A stretch of DNA of 42,779 nucleotides from Ichthyophthirius multifiliis (GCF_000220395.1 NW_004086416.1:1-42779), one strand, 5' to 3'; positions 1 to 12,656 are shown, counted from the first letter of the stretch. The notes: generated by a model not told the origin, from the letters alone. Program-made: numbers and translations.

Positions 1-211
1 TTTATCTATATATTAATATTATTAATTAGTTTAGACAAATAAATATATTTAGTTTGATAAGAATTAAATAATAGTAATTAATTAGACATTAAAATACATA
101 TATATATATATATATATATATAAATATATATTTTTATATATTTTTTAGAAAAATAAAATATATATATAAATATTATATACTGAATTTTAATTAAAAATTG
201 AATTTCCATTT
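1..211. other. AT-rich upstream region of the RdRP gene
   Basis: Nearly pure A/T sequence with a (TA)n tract at about 99-122. I see no coding signal here. It probably holds the 5' flank of the RdRP gene, but an unseen upstream exon cannot be excluded. Confidence 0.5.
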
Positions 212-1469
212 ATGTATTGTGAAAAAATATATACTCACAATACCCAAAATCTTTATAAATACTATTTTAAAATGATAATTTCACCTAAATATTACATGTC
301 TTTAATTCAACCAGATGAAGAATTTGATCATTGCCAACATAAAAAATCTAAATGGAACCGTATTATTAATTTTGTATCTTTTTGGCTATCTGATGAATTT
401 GAGAGGCTTAATTTCGTAAATAATTGCATAATATCAATAAACTTTAAACCTAATTAAGATTTCTAGATATTCGAATAAGAATTACATAAAAACCTAAAGA
501 TTTTTGAAAATATTACAAAGGAATTTATTTATGAAATTGATGGTTTTAATTATTAATTTCCATATAAATTTGATTTGTTTTTAAATAATTTAAATATATC
601 TTTTTCAGTTAAATATAATCTAATGGTACTTTTTTCTCATAATAAAATAGATATATAAGATTTAAAAAATTTAATAGAAAAAATTCAAAATTTATAAAAT
701 ATTAGAGGCTTTTCTGACTTTATTATAGAATAAACTCTCGAATATTTTTATAAAAAAGAAATTTATTAATCAAAAGATAGAATTCTTGAAAAATTTGAAA
801 ATATAACTAATGAAATTATTGAAAAATAAGTATCTATATATATACAAATAAAAATATATTTATATATATATATATATATATATATACTATATATTTAATT
901 TTTTTATAGGTTTAAATTTAAAAAGAATATGAAATATATGAAAATGATAAAAAATTAGGAAAAGTAAGAAGAATAATAATAACTCCTAGTGGTCTAATAT
1001 ATAATTTAAAAGAATATGAATTAACAAATCGTGTTATACGTATGTATTATGAAAAATAAGACTATTTTATAAGAGTTTCATTCCAAGATGATTCTTTAGA
1101 AGCTATAAATGATATGAAATATGTCACTTAAATGTATTTTAGAGTTAAATTGGAGAAAGTAAATATATTAGATCGGACTTTTATCAATTTCGGGTGGAGT
1201 TCTTCATAAATAAGAACTAATTCTTGTTGGTTTTTAGACGAAAGAGTACCAAAAAAATTAATAATTGAAAGAATAGGCAATTTTTAAGAAATAAAATGTG
1301 CAGCTTTAAAAGCGTCAAGAATAGGTTAATGTTTTAGTGCATCTACACCATTTTATTTTAAAGAAAAACCTAATATTTAATATTAAGAAGATATTTTTAG
1401 TGAAAAAGGAAAAGCTTTTACAGATGGAATTGGTTTAATTTCAGAAGATTTAGTCAAATAAATATGCGT

Positions 1470-1534
<65 letters not shown>

Positions 1535-3977
1535 GTGTTTTTAATTTATATATATTTTTTTATATATATATATAGGAGAAATTTAATTTAAATTCAACCT
1601 CATGCTTTTAAGTTAGATTTACTTGGTTCTAAAGGAGTTTTAATGTAAATGAAGTTTATAGAAAAAAATACTATAATATTAAGGAATAGTATGAAGAAAT
1701 TCGATGTTTTAAATGAAGGAGATAAATTATATATAGATATTTTAGATATGAATAAATATAGGAATGGTTATTTAAATAGATAAGTTATTATACTATTGAA
1801 AAGTTTGGGTATATAGGACAAAATTTTTAGAGATTTGTAAAATGAATTTCTTTAAATGTTAGAAAAAGAAGGATTTAAAGATGCGAATTTTTATAATCTT
1901 TTTAATGTCGATTTTGAGGAGAATTTAGTTGAAAAAAATATTGAAAAACTTGATAGAATTACTGTCCTTTTAAAAAAGATGTATGATGAACAATTATATA
2001 GAAAAAAAGATCCATTTATAGACGGAGTATTAAATAGTTTAAAATATAGAGGATATTATATTCTCAAAAAAAAATGTAATATTTATGTAGAAAAAAGTGC
2101 AAGACTTTTAGGAATATTAGATGAATTTAATCTACTTGAAGAAAATTAAGTTTACGCAAATTATAGTAAGGATGGAGAACTTTTCTAAGAAATAGAAGGA
2201 AAAGTAATTGTTGTAAAAAATCCATGTCTACATCCAGGTGATATTAGAATTTTAAATGCTGTTTCAACTAAAAATGATAAAAAATATAATGTATAAATAT
2301 AAAAAAATATATAAATATTTATTATATGTTTATCAAAAAGTTTCTTAAAGAATATAAAAATGTATTAATTTTTCCAAAAAAAGGAAAAATTCCAATTGCA
2401 GCATAAATAGCAGGTATAAAATAAATATATAATATATGCAAAAAATATATATAAATATATATATAAATATTTATATATATTTATATTTATATATAAATAT
2501 TTATAAATATATATATAAATATATTTATTTTTATATATAGGATCTGATTTAGATGGTGATTAATATTTTATATGTTGGGATGAACGTTTAATACCTAATA
2601 AAGAAGTCATTCCATTTGATTATGATTAAGAAAATAATAAAAATATTTAACAAAACTTATAAAATTAAATTAATGATTAATAAATGTTAGATTTTTTCAT
2701 AGATTTTATTAATTGTGAGAACCTAGGTAAAATAGATAACTCTCATCTGGCAATAGCAGATTAAAGTTCTTTTTTTGCTCTTGATTTTAGATGTATATAA
2801 TTAGCTAAATTACATGCTTAAGCAGTAGATTATGCCAAAACTGGGGTATCTCCATATGTTCCTTTGAATCTATAGTCTAAATAATTTCCTGATTATATGG
2901 AAAAAAGCGATAAAAATTAATATGAGAGTAAAAGTGTATTAGGGTATTTATATAGATAAGTAAAAGGACTTTCAAAGCATAAACCTTTTTTTTAAAAAAA
3001 GGCTGTTTTTTTGAATTTAAATTAAAAAGTTATTAATGAAGATTTATTGTTTAAATTTTTTGATGAAAATAAAATTGATTTTAAAAAAGAAATAGAATAT
3101 GTAAAAAATATATATTAAATATATAGCATTAAATATATACACGTAAGGCATTAAATATAATATTATAATATAATGATGAATTGAATTGTTTTATGAATTA
3201 TTTTGGTGCATATAATGAATTTGAAATTTATTCAGGAAATTTCACAAAATTAATAAAAGTAGAAAGCCGAATATAAATGAGTGGAGAAATGCTTTAATAA
3301 AGAATTGTTGCTTCTTTAATTGTTTTTAAAAGAACTTTTAAATGTTTGTTTTATGAAGGCATATAATAAGAAGATGAAGGAAATGAAGAAAATCTATAAA
3401 AAAAATTATTTAGAGCGTCTTTATGGTATATTATATCATATTTAGATGAAAAAGTATAGGTTTATATATGGATTTGGAGGTTTTTAGGAGATATTAGATT
3501 TTTGATTTTTTTTAGGGATGTTTAAAATAGTTGTTTTAGAAGCTTTTTAAACTAGAAGTTAGGTTTATAGGGTTACCATGGTTTATTTTAGGAGATATTT
3601 TAATTTAAGCTAAAAAATAAAATGATAAAGTTTCAAAAATATAATAAGAATTATAAGAATAAATAAATAATTAAAATTATAGATACAATGTATATGATTT
3701 AATTAATCATAATAATAATTAATAAGACAATAATAATAATTATTAAGAAATTATTGAAGATTTTGATAAAAAAATAAATAATATTTAAGAAAATAAAGAA
3801 GATTTTAAAGAAAATATTGAAGATTATGAAAATAATAAAATATTGTAATAAAATTTTAATTTATAAGAAAATAATATTAATTTTAAAGAAAGCAAAGATA
3901 ATAATTAGAATATTTATGAAAATAATTTATAATTATAATAAATTTATAAATAATAAGAAAATAATGAAACTTTATGA
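212..3977 (+). CDS. Cellular RNA-dependent RNA polymerase (RDR/QDE-1 type)
   Basis: Makes double-stranded RNA from single-stranded templates for RNA silencing; in Tetrahymena the homologue works with Dicer on small RNAs. Read with TAA/TAG as Gln, about 1,095 aa. Recognisable family blocks in order: KAFTDGIGLISEDL (about 1411-1452), CFQVRF...GSKGVL (about 1603-1642), VVKNPCLHPGDIR (about 2210-2250) and the catalytic SDLDGDQYF with the DxDGD metal-binding triad (2546-2560), then a C-terminal LPWFILGDILIQ block (about 3573-3608). Proposed exons: 212-829, 910-1467, 1576-2290, 2341-2413, 2541-3100, 3127-3453, 3540-3977. The 3101-3126 intron is only 26 nt, and the last intron (3454-3539) is the least certain. 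The frame moves by one base near 1621-1625, between the RF and GSKG blocks. The C-terminus (after 3610) is a Gln/Asn/Glu-rich low-complexity tail ending at TGA 3975-3977. Family call is firm; exact start and exon ends are inferred. Confidence 0.88.
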
Positions 3978-4389
3978 TAAATTATTAATTAATTAGAATA
4001 TAATATAAATTAAAATTAACAAACTCGTTTTATATGAAAGTTTATATAATATATATTAGCCTTAAAAATAGAAATTTATATAAAGTAGATTAAAATATTT
4101 ATTTATTTATATATATTAAAAAAATAAAATAAAAAATTAAATTATATTATAAAAAAGTTCTTATTTGACATTTTTTTTTTAATTTTAATAATAATTGATA
4201 ATCATAAATAAACTTATTTTTTAAATATCAATATTTCATTTAATAAAAATATAAAGCCTTAACAAAAAATAGAAAAAAAATAAAATGTCTTATATATTCT
4301 AATAAAAATATATTTTTCTATATAAAATAAAAAGAAACTAAAAATAATATTGTATAATATATCATATGAAAATAAATAAAAAAAGCAAA
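3978..4389. other. AT-rich convergent intergenic spacer
   Basis: Lies between the 3' ends of the RdRP (+) and scramblase (-) genes. It contains A/T runs only, with no conserved coding or RNA signal visible. It presumably holds both 3' UTRs. Confidence 0.5.
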
Positions 4390-5148
4390 TCAGCAAAAAG
4401 ATTCATATTACAAATAATCAATAAACATAGCAGTTTACAATATAATTAATTTCTACTCAGTAGTACATTCTGCAGGAAATCTAACTGCAAATTTATCAGC
4501 TTTAGTACATAATTCTAAGCAAACTCCGTTACAAATATTAGTGATTTCTCCCACAACCTACCCATTAGTATTTTTAATAGGATAATGCCTTCTAGCACAT
4601 GATTAAAAACAGAAGCAAACAGGCAACAAATATCCACATTATAAGCATTTTGACGATATCCTATAGGCTACATTACCCACAGAATCAGTAACATCTAATT
4701 CTTAGCAACTACAGAAACCTCTAAAACAACAAAGTGTATTACACCAACAAGGCCATTCCGAACCACCGAGATTTTAGCCGTTTTTTTTCACTTCGATCTA
4801 TTATTTACAAGGTCCAAAATTAGCTAAACAAGGAGATGGAATCTTATAAGGTCTTTCAGTTTAAGCAACTTCCGTTCCTCCGATCATTGTTCTAGATTCA
4901 AATTAACGGAATTATCTACAACATATACTACAACATATATTTGATTTTTCAACTATCGTACCAATTTGGGTTAAGGTCTAAGTGTATGTTTCGTCAGTTA
5001 AGAAAATGTCGTATTCGTTTGGTAAATCACATATAGGACAAATACATTCGGCCCAATCAGTTTTTTAAATTAGTAATACTTGTTTAGCATCTGCTAAACA
5101 TTTTAAATTTGAGTCGGCCACAAAATGTTAGTTTTCATAGGTATTCAT
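4390..5148 (-). CDS. Phospholipid scramblase family protein
   Basis: Single open frame of 252 aa in the ciliate code, with no intron needed. It starts at ATG 5148 and ends at TGA 4390-4392. The scramblase (PLSCR, PF03803) fold is suggested by the N-terminal block LLIQKTDWAECICPICDLPN (about residues 25-44), followed by CCSICCRQFRQFE and a Cys-rich middle (PCWCNTLCCFRGFCSC). A late stretch, KNTNGQVVGEITNICNG, matches the family's G.i.k...G region. Family members are 230-330 aa, and this one is intact. The Cys clusters would be palmitoylation sites in animal homologues. The C-terminus normally carries a membrane-inserted helix; here it is short and weakly hydrophobic. The gene is relatively GC-rich compared with its flanks, as expected for a conserved CDS. 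The biochemical role (lipid scrambling or a regulatory role) cannot be told from sequence. Confidence 0.75.
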
Positions 5149-6049
5149 TTAGAATTTTTTTTATTTTTTATTATTAAAAAATATATAATATTTAAAAAAA
5201 TAATATATATATATAAATTTATATAATATTTTTTTTTTTTTATTTATTTAATTTTTTTTTTGCATATATAAGTATAAAAATTTACTTTTTTCTTTTAATA
5301 ATACTAAATGATAATAATTTATTTTATTTATATATTTAGAAGTTTTTTATTTTTATCGAAAATGTTAAAGAGAAAATAAAAATAATATAATAAAAATATA
5401 ACTTCTATTATATTTTTATTTTTAATATTATAATTTTATTCAAATTTTCTTTAAAAATATAAAATAAATAATTTTTAAATTGATTAATAATATATAAAGA
5501 AAAAAATAAATAGTCTATATATATTTATATAATAAATTAATTTAAATTAAATTTATATAAAAAAATATTTATTTAATATTTTTAATAAAATATTTATTTT
5601 TAAACTATATTTATAATTGTAATTTTATATTATAATTAAAGCTTAAAAATATTATTTGAATTATATAGACTATTTAATTATATTACAATAATTTAATAAT
5701 TTTTTATAAATTATTAAATTAAAGCAAATTTTTATATTTTTCTATATATAAATTATTATTAATTATATTATTTAAATAAAAATTAAATTAAAATATTATT
5801 TCTTTTGTATTATTAACAAATATATTTTATTTACCTTTAAATTAATTATTTAAAAACTTAACAAATTATTTTTTAATTAATTAATTTTAAATACATATTT
5901 ACATGATTTATTAAATAATTTTGCATAAAATATAATTATTTTAAATTAAAATTAATTAAATTATATAAAAAAATATAAAATTAAAATAAAATTTTAAATT
6001 ATGAAATAAAATATATATATATAAAAAAAAATATTTAATAAAAATTATT
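5149..6049. other. 900-bp AT-rich spacer, no gene seen
   Basis: Mixture of oligo-A, oligo-T and AATTA words with almost no G or C. It includes a pyrimidine/purine patch near 5340-5480. Long frames here are open only because TGA is the sole stop, and none has a protein-like composition. Confidence 0.5.
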
Positions 6050-6425
6050 TCATATAAATAAAAAAAATATATATAAGTAAAAAGTTACAATACATATGTC
6101 AGTAATAATTTCAACTCCATAATAAATATGCAATTCACCATTAAATTTTTCATAATCAAAATAAATGTATTCTTTTCCAAAAGACCGTCGATTTCGATCT
6201 TAAAATCATCTACAGTAAAAAAAATCAAAAATCGAAAAAAATAAGATATAAAAAACAAAGTTCAACATAAGCTTTTTATGAATTACCTTCAATGAAAGTA
6301 TAAAGAGCTCCATCAATAGGATATGGATAAAAATGTAAAAATAATAAAAAGTAAATAGAAATAATAAATAAATAATATAGTTGATTTTACAAAACAATCT
6401 ACAAGAACTCCGGCGCCAAATGCAT
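6050..6425 (-). CDS. Uncertain small protein gene
   Basis: Two blocks of protein-like sequence: YPYPIDGALYTFIEG (about 6290-6330) and YIYFDYEKFNGELHIYYG (about 6120-6175). They join in frame if an intron 6199-6256 is removed (exons 6425-6257 and 6198-6050), giving about 105 aa from ATG 6425 to TGA 6050-6052. Another frame upstream of 6385 also looks protein-like (AFGAGVLVDCF), so the first exon is doubtful and the true 5' end may lie near 6470. I do not recognise the family. The N-terminal part is hydrophobic. It is divergently oriented to the SHIPPO gene about 240 bp away, with a (TA)n tract between them. It could also be a gene remnant. Confidence 0.35.
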
Positions 6426-6504
6426 ATAATTAGTAAAACAATACTATTTAAGAAAATGAAAAATAAGGTTGGACCTTTGGTACAAGTAGATAAGTAAATA
6501 AATT

Positions 6505-6508
6505 AAAT

Positions 6509-6570
<62 letters not shown>
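6505..6570. repeat. (TA)n microsatellite, intergenic
   Basis: Almost uninterrupted TA dinucleotides between two divergently oriented genes. It is of the same type as the tracts found inside introns of this window. Confidence 0.85.
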
Positions 6571-6572
<2 letters not shown>

Positions 6573-6664
6573 ATATAAATATATATATAATATTCTTTTA
6601 TATAATATCTAAATATTCATTTAATTTTATTATTTATATTTATATTATATAAATTAATTAGAAA

Positions 6665-7362
6665 ATGGCTAAACATCTTGGTCCATTAGGTGGACTGAAT
6701 TTATTTAGTCCAGGTCCTGGTACATATAAAGTTGGAAATGGTTTAAGTTAAAAATCATATTCAATTGGAAAAAAAACAGTTTGTCCTGGTACAAATAATT
6801 TCTTTTAATAATTATTAATACATTTATTTTTAAAGACATTAATTTTACAAGCACAAAATCGCCTGGACCAGGAGTATATAATATATATATAACTATGTAT
6901 ATATATATGTATTTATATACATAATTATATATACATATTTTATAAACGAATTTATATATTTTCAATTAAAGTCCTATTTAAATTTAAATTAAATAAATAA
7001 AACAGGAAAATACTTTATATCTAAATATAAAAGGTATAAATAAAAATATTTTTATATTTTTATAAAAAATAAGTTCAAGTTCTATGTAATTTAATCCTCT
7101 ATCTTCGAAAAGATTTTAACATAATAAAAAAGATTAATATCCCGGACCAGGGTAATTATTTATATAAAATTAATATAATTAATATATAAAGATAATATCC
7201 TATACCTTAATCTATAGCTAATGATGGAAAATATATAGTTTCTAAATACATTTCTAATGGTTGTAGATTTTTTCCGCGTTCAAAAAGATTACCATTACCT
7301 TAAGGATCACTTTAAAACCCAGGACCAGGTATAAATAAAAGAATTATTATAAATATAAAAAT

Positions 7363-7435
<73 letters not shown>

Positions 7436-7509
7436 ATATATATTAATTAGGTGATTATAGAATACCAAGTGAATTTGGTTATTATGAAACAAAAAGAATT
7501 GTTAAATGA
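6665..7509 (+). CDS. SHIPPO / ODF3-type PGPGxY repeat protein
   Basis: A 165-aa protein made of SHIPPO (STPGR) repeats, the signature of outer dense fibre 3 / CIMAP proteins that lie inside ciliary and flagellar microtubules. That fits a ciliate. Motifs after splicing: SPGPGTY at the N-terminus, SPGPG+SY, YPGPG+QY and NPGPG+DYRIPSEFGYYETK at the C-terminus, the usual family ending. Proposed exons: 6665-6788, 6836-6873, 6972-7033, 7074-7151, 7192-7328, 7451-7509; all phases agree. Three introns interrupt the PGPGxY motif at essentially the same point. Introns are 40-122 nt, and the last is mostly (TA)n. The first repeat after exon 1 is degenerate (CPDINF). Role as a microtubule inner or associated protein is inferred from the family. 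Confidence 0.82.
7361..7442. repeat. (TA)n microsatellite inside an intron of the SHIPPO gene
   Basis: About 40 TA dinucleotides with one TTT interruption, filling most of the intron 7329-7450. Confidence 0.85.
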
Positions 7510-7690
7510 ATATAAATATACAAATTAAAAAAAATTAATTATATATTTATTAAAAAAAATTTTGACATAAATAACTTTATTAAATTTATATATAAAATAT
7601 TATTATTATATATTTATACAATGTCTATTAAATAAAAAATAAATATATATGTATGTTTAATTTATAAAATTTATTTAATGTGTATTATAT

Positions 7691-9328
7691 TCAAGTAAAA
7701 TTATTTATTTTATTATTACTTATTATATTTAATAAAAATGTTTAAAAACAATAGTTTTTTGTTTTTAATTCTTTGGCAATCTTTATAAAAATATTTAAAA
7801 TTAATTATTTTTATGAAATAATTTAAAAACACTAAAAAAAAGTCATAGAAACTTATTTAATAAAATACTAAGCTTTTAAATTATTTTTTAAATTTTTTAA
7901 TATTATATTTTTTTCTATAAAAAACATAAAAAATTCAATGATTTCAAATATCTCTAAATCTAAAAAAATACAGAAAAAAAAAAAAAAAATTCCACAAAAA
8001 ATCCCTCTTATTTTATCCTTTCCTAAAAAATTTCCGTACTAAAAACATAAAATTTAAAAAAATTAAAGATTTTTTTCCTTCTAAAAAAATTTAAATCCTT
8101 TTAAACTATTAAAAATTAATATTTTAGTCAAAAAGCTCATATTATTTTTAACTAAATCTTATATTTTTTTAAACTAAAAATAATTTTTTTTTTCAAAATC
8201 TTCATTAACCTTTTCCAAAACATCGAAATCTTACATATCCCAGGCTAGATCTTTTTCTGAAATTATAAAAATATTAAAATCTAACTCTTAAATTGCTAAA
8301 AAATTACTACTTTAAGCTTATTTAATCATTGAAATTTCTTTAAAAATTTTCAATTAAAAAACTTTAAAATTCCCTTATAATTTATACTGAATTTCCTTAT
8401 TTTTTTCAATTAAGAATTCCTTTTTTTACCCCGAAATTTTCACCTCTAAAAACTCATTAAAAAATATTTATTTTTTTAAATTTTCGTCATCTTTTTTACC
8501 CCTAAAAAATTTCCAATAAAAAAACTTATCAATTATTAAATCTTTAAAATATACACTTTTCCCACAAACTACACATTTCCATCTATTTTTTCCAGCATTT
8601 CCACCTAAAACATTCATTTTTAAATAAGAATACATACAAAAAGGCTAAATATGTTCACATTAATTACCCCTACATGGCCAAATAATCTATGTGTTACTAA
8701 TTTAATCAAGTAAAGACACTAATATATGCATTTCTTAAGATAAATTCTAGTATTTTTCTTCAAAAAATCGGTAACTTATGGGCTGCTAAAGGACTATTTA
8801 TTCTATAATATCATCAAAATGCCTTTCTTTAACTTAAATAAGTCCATAGACTATATCAGAAATATTAAATTGATTATTTTCTTGCATATATATAATTAAT
8901 TTATTGTTGTTTTTGAGCAAATTTTCCTTTGGAAAAGCAAGAATTTTATCTATTTAAAATTAGAGTAATTTTCCATTTAAACTAATAGGAATTTAATTTG
9001 AAGGCCATAAAAAAACTGAATTTTTGTCCTTTGAAAAAACATATTAAACTTTGGTTAAAAAAAAAGCGATTTTTTCATCTTTATTTTTAGCTGAAAACAA
9101 AATTTCCTTTTAAAATTTAAACTGTTTATTTTTTATAAAAAAAGGACCTTTTATATACTAAATTTCATAAATATTTGGCTCATTTATTAATAAACGACAT
9201 TAAATACATAAAAAATCACTTTAAATATTATATTAATAACATTATTAATGATAAATATTAAAACAATAACTACATTATATTTATTTTTAAATTTTATTAT
9301 TATTACATATAAAACAAATATTACTCAT
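7691..9328 (-). CDS. SIZ/PIAS-type SUMO E3 ligase with PHD finger and SP-RING
   Basis: One uninterrupted 545-aa frame, no introns, ATG 9328 to TGA 7691-7693. Residues 5-44 form a complete C4HC3 PHD finger (C5, C8, C19, C22, H27, C30, C41, C44). Residues about 50-190 occupy the PINIT position, with WPSNQIPISLNGK as the clearest block. Residues about 217-270 form the SP-RING/MIZ finger, with C223, H225, C250 and C253 as the zinc ligands and the typical tail LIIDKFFYW. The order PHD-PINIT-SP-RING is that of plant SIZ1 without its SAP domain. The expected role is to transfer SUMO from Ubc9 to nuclear substrates. The C-terminal third is Lys/Phe-rich and poorly conserved; a 16-base A run near 7974-7989 means the frame downstream of it is less certain. 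The start is supported because the PHD finger begins four residues later. Confidence 0.85.
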
Positions 9329-9345
9329 TTTTTTATTTTTATTTA

Positions 9346-9348
<3 letters not shown>

Positions 9349-9395
<47 letters not shown>
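9349..9395. repeat. (TA)n microsatellite between divergent genes
   Basis: About 20 TA units in the roughly 120-bp spacer between the SUMO ligase (-) and ankyrin-anoctamin (+) start codons. It would lie in a shared promoter or 5' UTR. Confidence 0.85.
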
Positions 9396-9400
<5 letters not shown>

Positions 9401-9450
9401 TTTTTTAAATTTAATTTTCAAATATATAAAATAAAGCAACTTGTATATAT

Positions 9451-11396
9451 ATGAATAAAAATATAGATACTATAAGTGAATCAAATGCTCATTAAAATTA
9501 ATAAAAAGATATTTAAAATTTATCAAAAATACTATAAAAGTCTAATTTTGCTAAAAATCTTAAAGATAAAGATGATTTAAAAACTTAATAAAACAACTTA
9601 TTATTATCTGATTATTTAATGACTAATAATTAAAACCGTAATATACTACATAGAGCATGCATAAAATAGAATCATAAATTAATTAATAAACTTCTTGATG
9701 ATTTCTAAGAAATATTAAGAAATACATAAATAAAATTAATTAATAATAAATAAATTTCACTCAACTCCTATATTAATGAATAAGATAGGTTTCAAAATAC
9801 GCCTTTATTAATGACGTGTCTATATAATTATTCTAATTCATTAACAGAAAGACATTTATGTATATAAATTCTAATATAACATGGTGCAAAAGTAAATTAA
9901 AGGAATAAAAGAACACTTTGGTCAGCCTTACATTGGTGTGCATATTACGGAGATCCTCTTTCAGTATAATTATTAATTGAAAACGGAGCTTTCTCATGTT
10001 TTCCTGATTGGATAGGACAATTTCCGATTGATTTAGCGGCTCTTTCAGTCCAAAATAGTAGTAAGGTAGTCGAGATTATCACTAAGGAAGTTATATAGAA
10101 AATATAAAAAGTAGAAGGTTATATATAAAGCTAAAAAAATAATCTTTTAGATTTAGAGTTCCCTTTATCAGATTGCTTTTTAGAAAATTAAGAAGATTAT
10201 TTATTATAAAATTAAAGAAAATATTTATTATCTCCAATTTTAAAATATAGAATTATTTTTTGGTCGGCTTTTTTTAAATTAGAATTAAATTTAATAAAAA
10301 AAGCTTGTAGTTTTTCAAGAAGTTTTATAGTAGTTAAAATGTAATATGTATATATATATATAGAATGATTATATATATTAGAACATATTATATTAATAGG
10401 TAAAATAATTAGTAAATGAATAGTTTACATGCAACTGTTGTAGGTCATTTAGATAATTAAAATATTGAGATTTTAGATTATTTTATATCTTTATTAATGA
10501 ATTAATTAAAAATAAAAAAAACGAAAAATTTCTAATATGCAAATTAATAAAAAAGAAAATTTTCTTATTAAAATAATGATGTATTATTTTTATTTAAATA
10601 AGAATAAAAATTTTATAAAAAATAATTTCTTGATGAAATTAGATAATTTGATAAATGGGAATAATTAATGAATTCTCCCTAGTTCAATAGTATTTAAGAT
10701 TTTTTAAATTTGTAAAAAAATAATATATATATATTTTTTTTTTATTTTTTATTTTTTAGATAAGATTTATACGGTAATACCCCTTTGCATTTATCATTTA
10801 TAAATGGAAATATGAAAGCTGTAGAACTTTTATTAACAAATGGAGCTTTTATAGAGAAAGAGAATAAAGAAGGATGGTAGGCACGAGAACTTATATAATT
10901 TAATGAAATAGATATTGAATACGAAAAAAAGTTAATAGAAATTGAAAACAGAAATAATAAAAGATTTCAAACAATGGAATATAATTTAAATAAGGCATTT
11001 TAGAAGATAAAAGCAACAAAAATAGGTGAAACATCTAATATATTAAATTCTTAATTATATAATTTTGGAAATTAGATTTATGTTCCGGATTATGTAATTG
11101 TTTTTAACACAGAAGCTTAAAATACGAGCGAAAATCCTAATTAACAAGAAGCATTAATTAATAGAATAAATTTCTAAATAAATCTTTTAAAAAATTCAGA
11201 TTTTTAAGTATACCTAATGGAATCTCTTTATCCAAATAAATTATATGTAATGTTATGTATGGAATAAGATAAATTAAGAAAAGCTTGTTAAGAAAATAAA
11301 GTAAAAAAAAAATATATAAATAATATTTTATAAAAATATATATATATAAATTTATTAGTATAAATTAAAAATAAATCATAAAAAAATACTTATTGA

Positions 11397-11436
<40 letters not shown>

Positions 11437-11437
11437 A

Positions 11438-11469
<32 letters not shown>

Positions 11470-12157
11470 ATATTTTTAGATGTTAATGAAAAAAATAGAT
11501 TCATACGATTATGAAGTGTATAATATTGATTAAAAGCATAAATTTGAACCTTTTCGTTCTAAATAAAGATAAGAAATTATTGAATAATCTTTATAGAAGA
11601 TAATAAATTTATAAGATTTAAAAAATTAAAAGTTAGTTTATTGTTATTATAAGATGCATAAATACGGTGGAATGGCTAAAATAAAAGATAAATGGATCGA
11701 AAATACTAAATGGTATTTTCCATAGCCTTTAAACTAAATGGATGATTATTTATTAGAAGGAAAAGGCTAAAACTTTAATTCTGTGACATTATTAAGGTAA
11801 TATTTTGGTGAAAAAATCGCTTTTTTTTTGGTTGGAAAAGTTTTACAACATGCTTTTTGGTTTTTTTAGCAATTCCAGGTTTAGGAGTATAAATTTATGG
11901 CCTTATAATAAATTAATTTGACCATATATTTATTCCATTTTGGGTATTCTTCGTGATGATTTGGGGAACTTTCATAATCGAGTATTGGAAGAGAAAAACT
12001 TCAGAAATAAACTACAGATGGGGTACACTAGATGAAATGAACAATCCAAATTCTTTAATGAAAAAAATACGATCGGATTTTATTGGGGATGAATGCATTT
12101 CGCATACTTCAGGCGAATTAACTAAACATTAAGATAGAGCTAGAACTGTAAAATATT

Positions 12158-12212
<55 letters not shown>

Positions 12213-12613
12213 ATATATATATTTTAATACTATATTTATACAAAAAGGTAATTATTTTTTTAGTTAGTATTCCAGTATTGATTATTTTAACAAGTTGTAT
12301 TGTGTTAATATTTATAGGGGTTTAATAATTTAAAAAGAATTATTAAGGTTTTTATAATAATATAGTGGCAGGTATTCTTTAAGGAGTAGGTATATAGATA
12401 TTGAATATGGTTTATACTATAATAGCTTTTTTTTTGTAAAATAAGAAAATCATAAATATGAGGAATAGTACGAAAGATCTCTTATATATAAATTAGTTGT
12501 ATTTAAATTTGTTAACAGCTATTTTTCTTTATTTTATGTATCATTTATTGAAATTAATAACACATTTTCAGATATATTTTATATGTTATTGCCTATAATG
12601 TTAATAAAATAAG

Positions 12614-12656
<43 letters not shown>

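Noticed and set aside
6206-6397. Standard-code ORF on the minus strand, 63 aa
   Set aside because: It is a hydrophobic shadow frame over intron and exon of the doubtful 6050-6425 gene, with no protein-like composition of its own.
6705-6965. Minus-strand ORF, 86 aa
   Set aside because: It is antisense to the SHIPPO exons and introns; its PGPG-like string arises from the near-palindromic codons of the real repeat.
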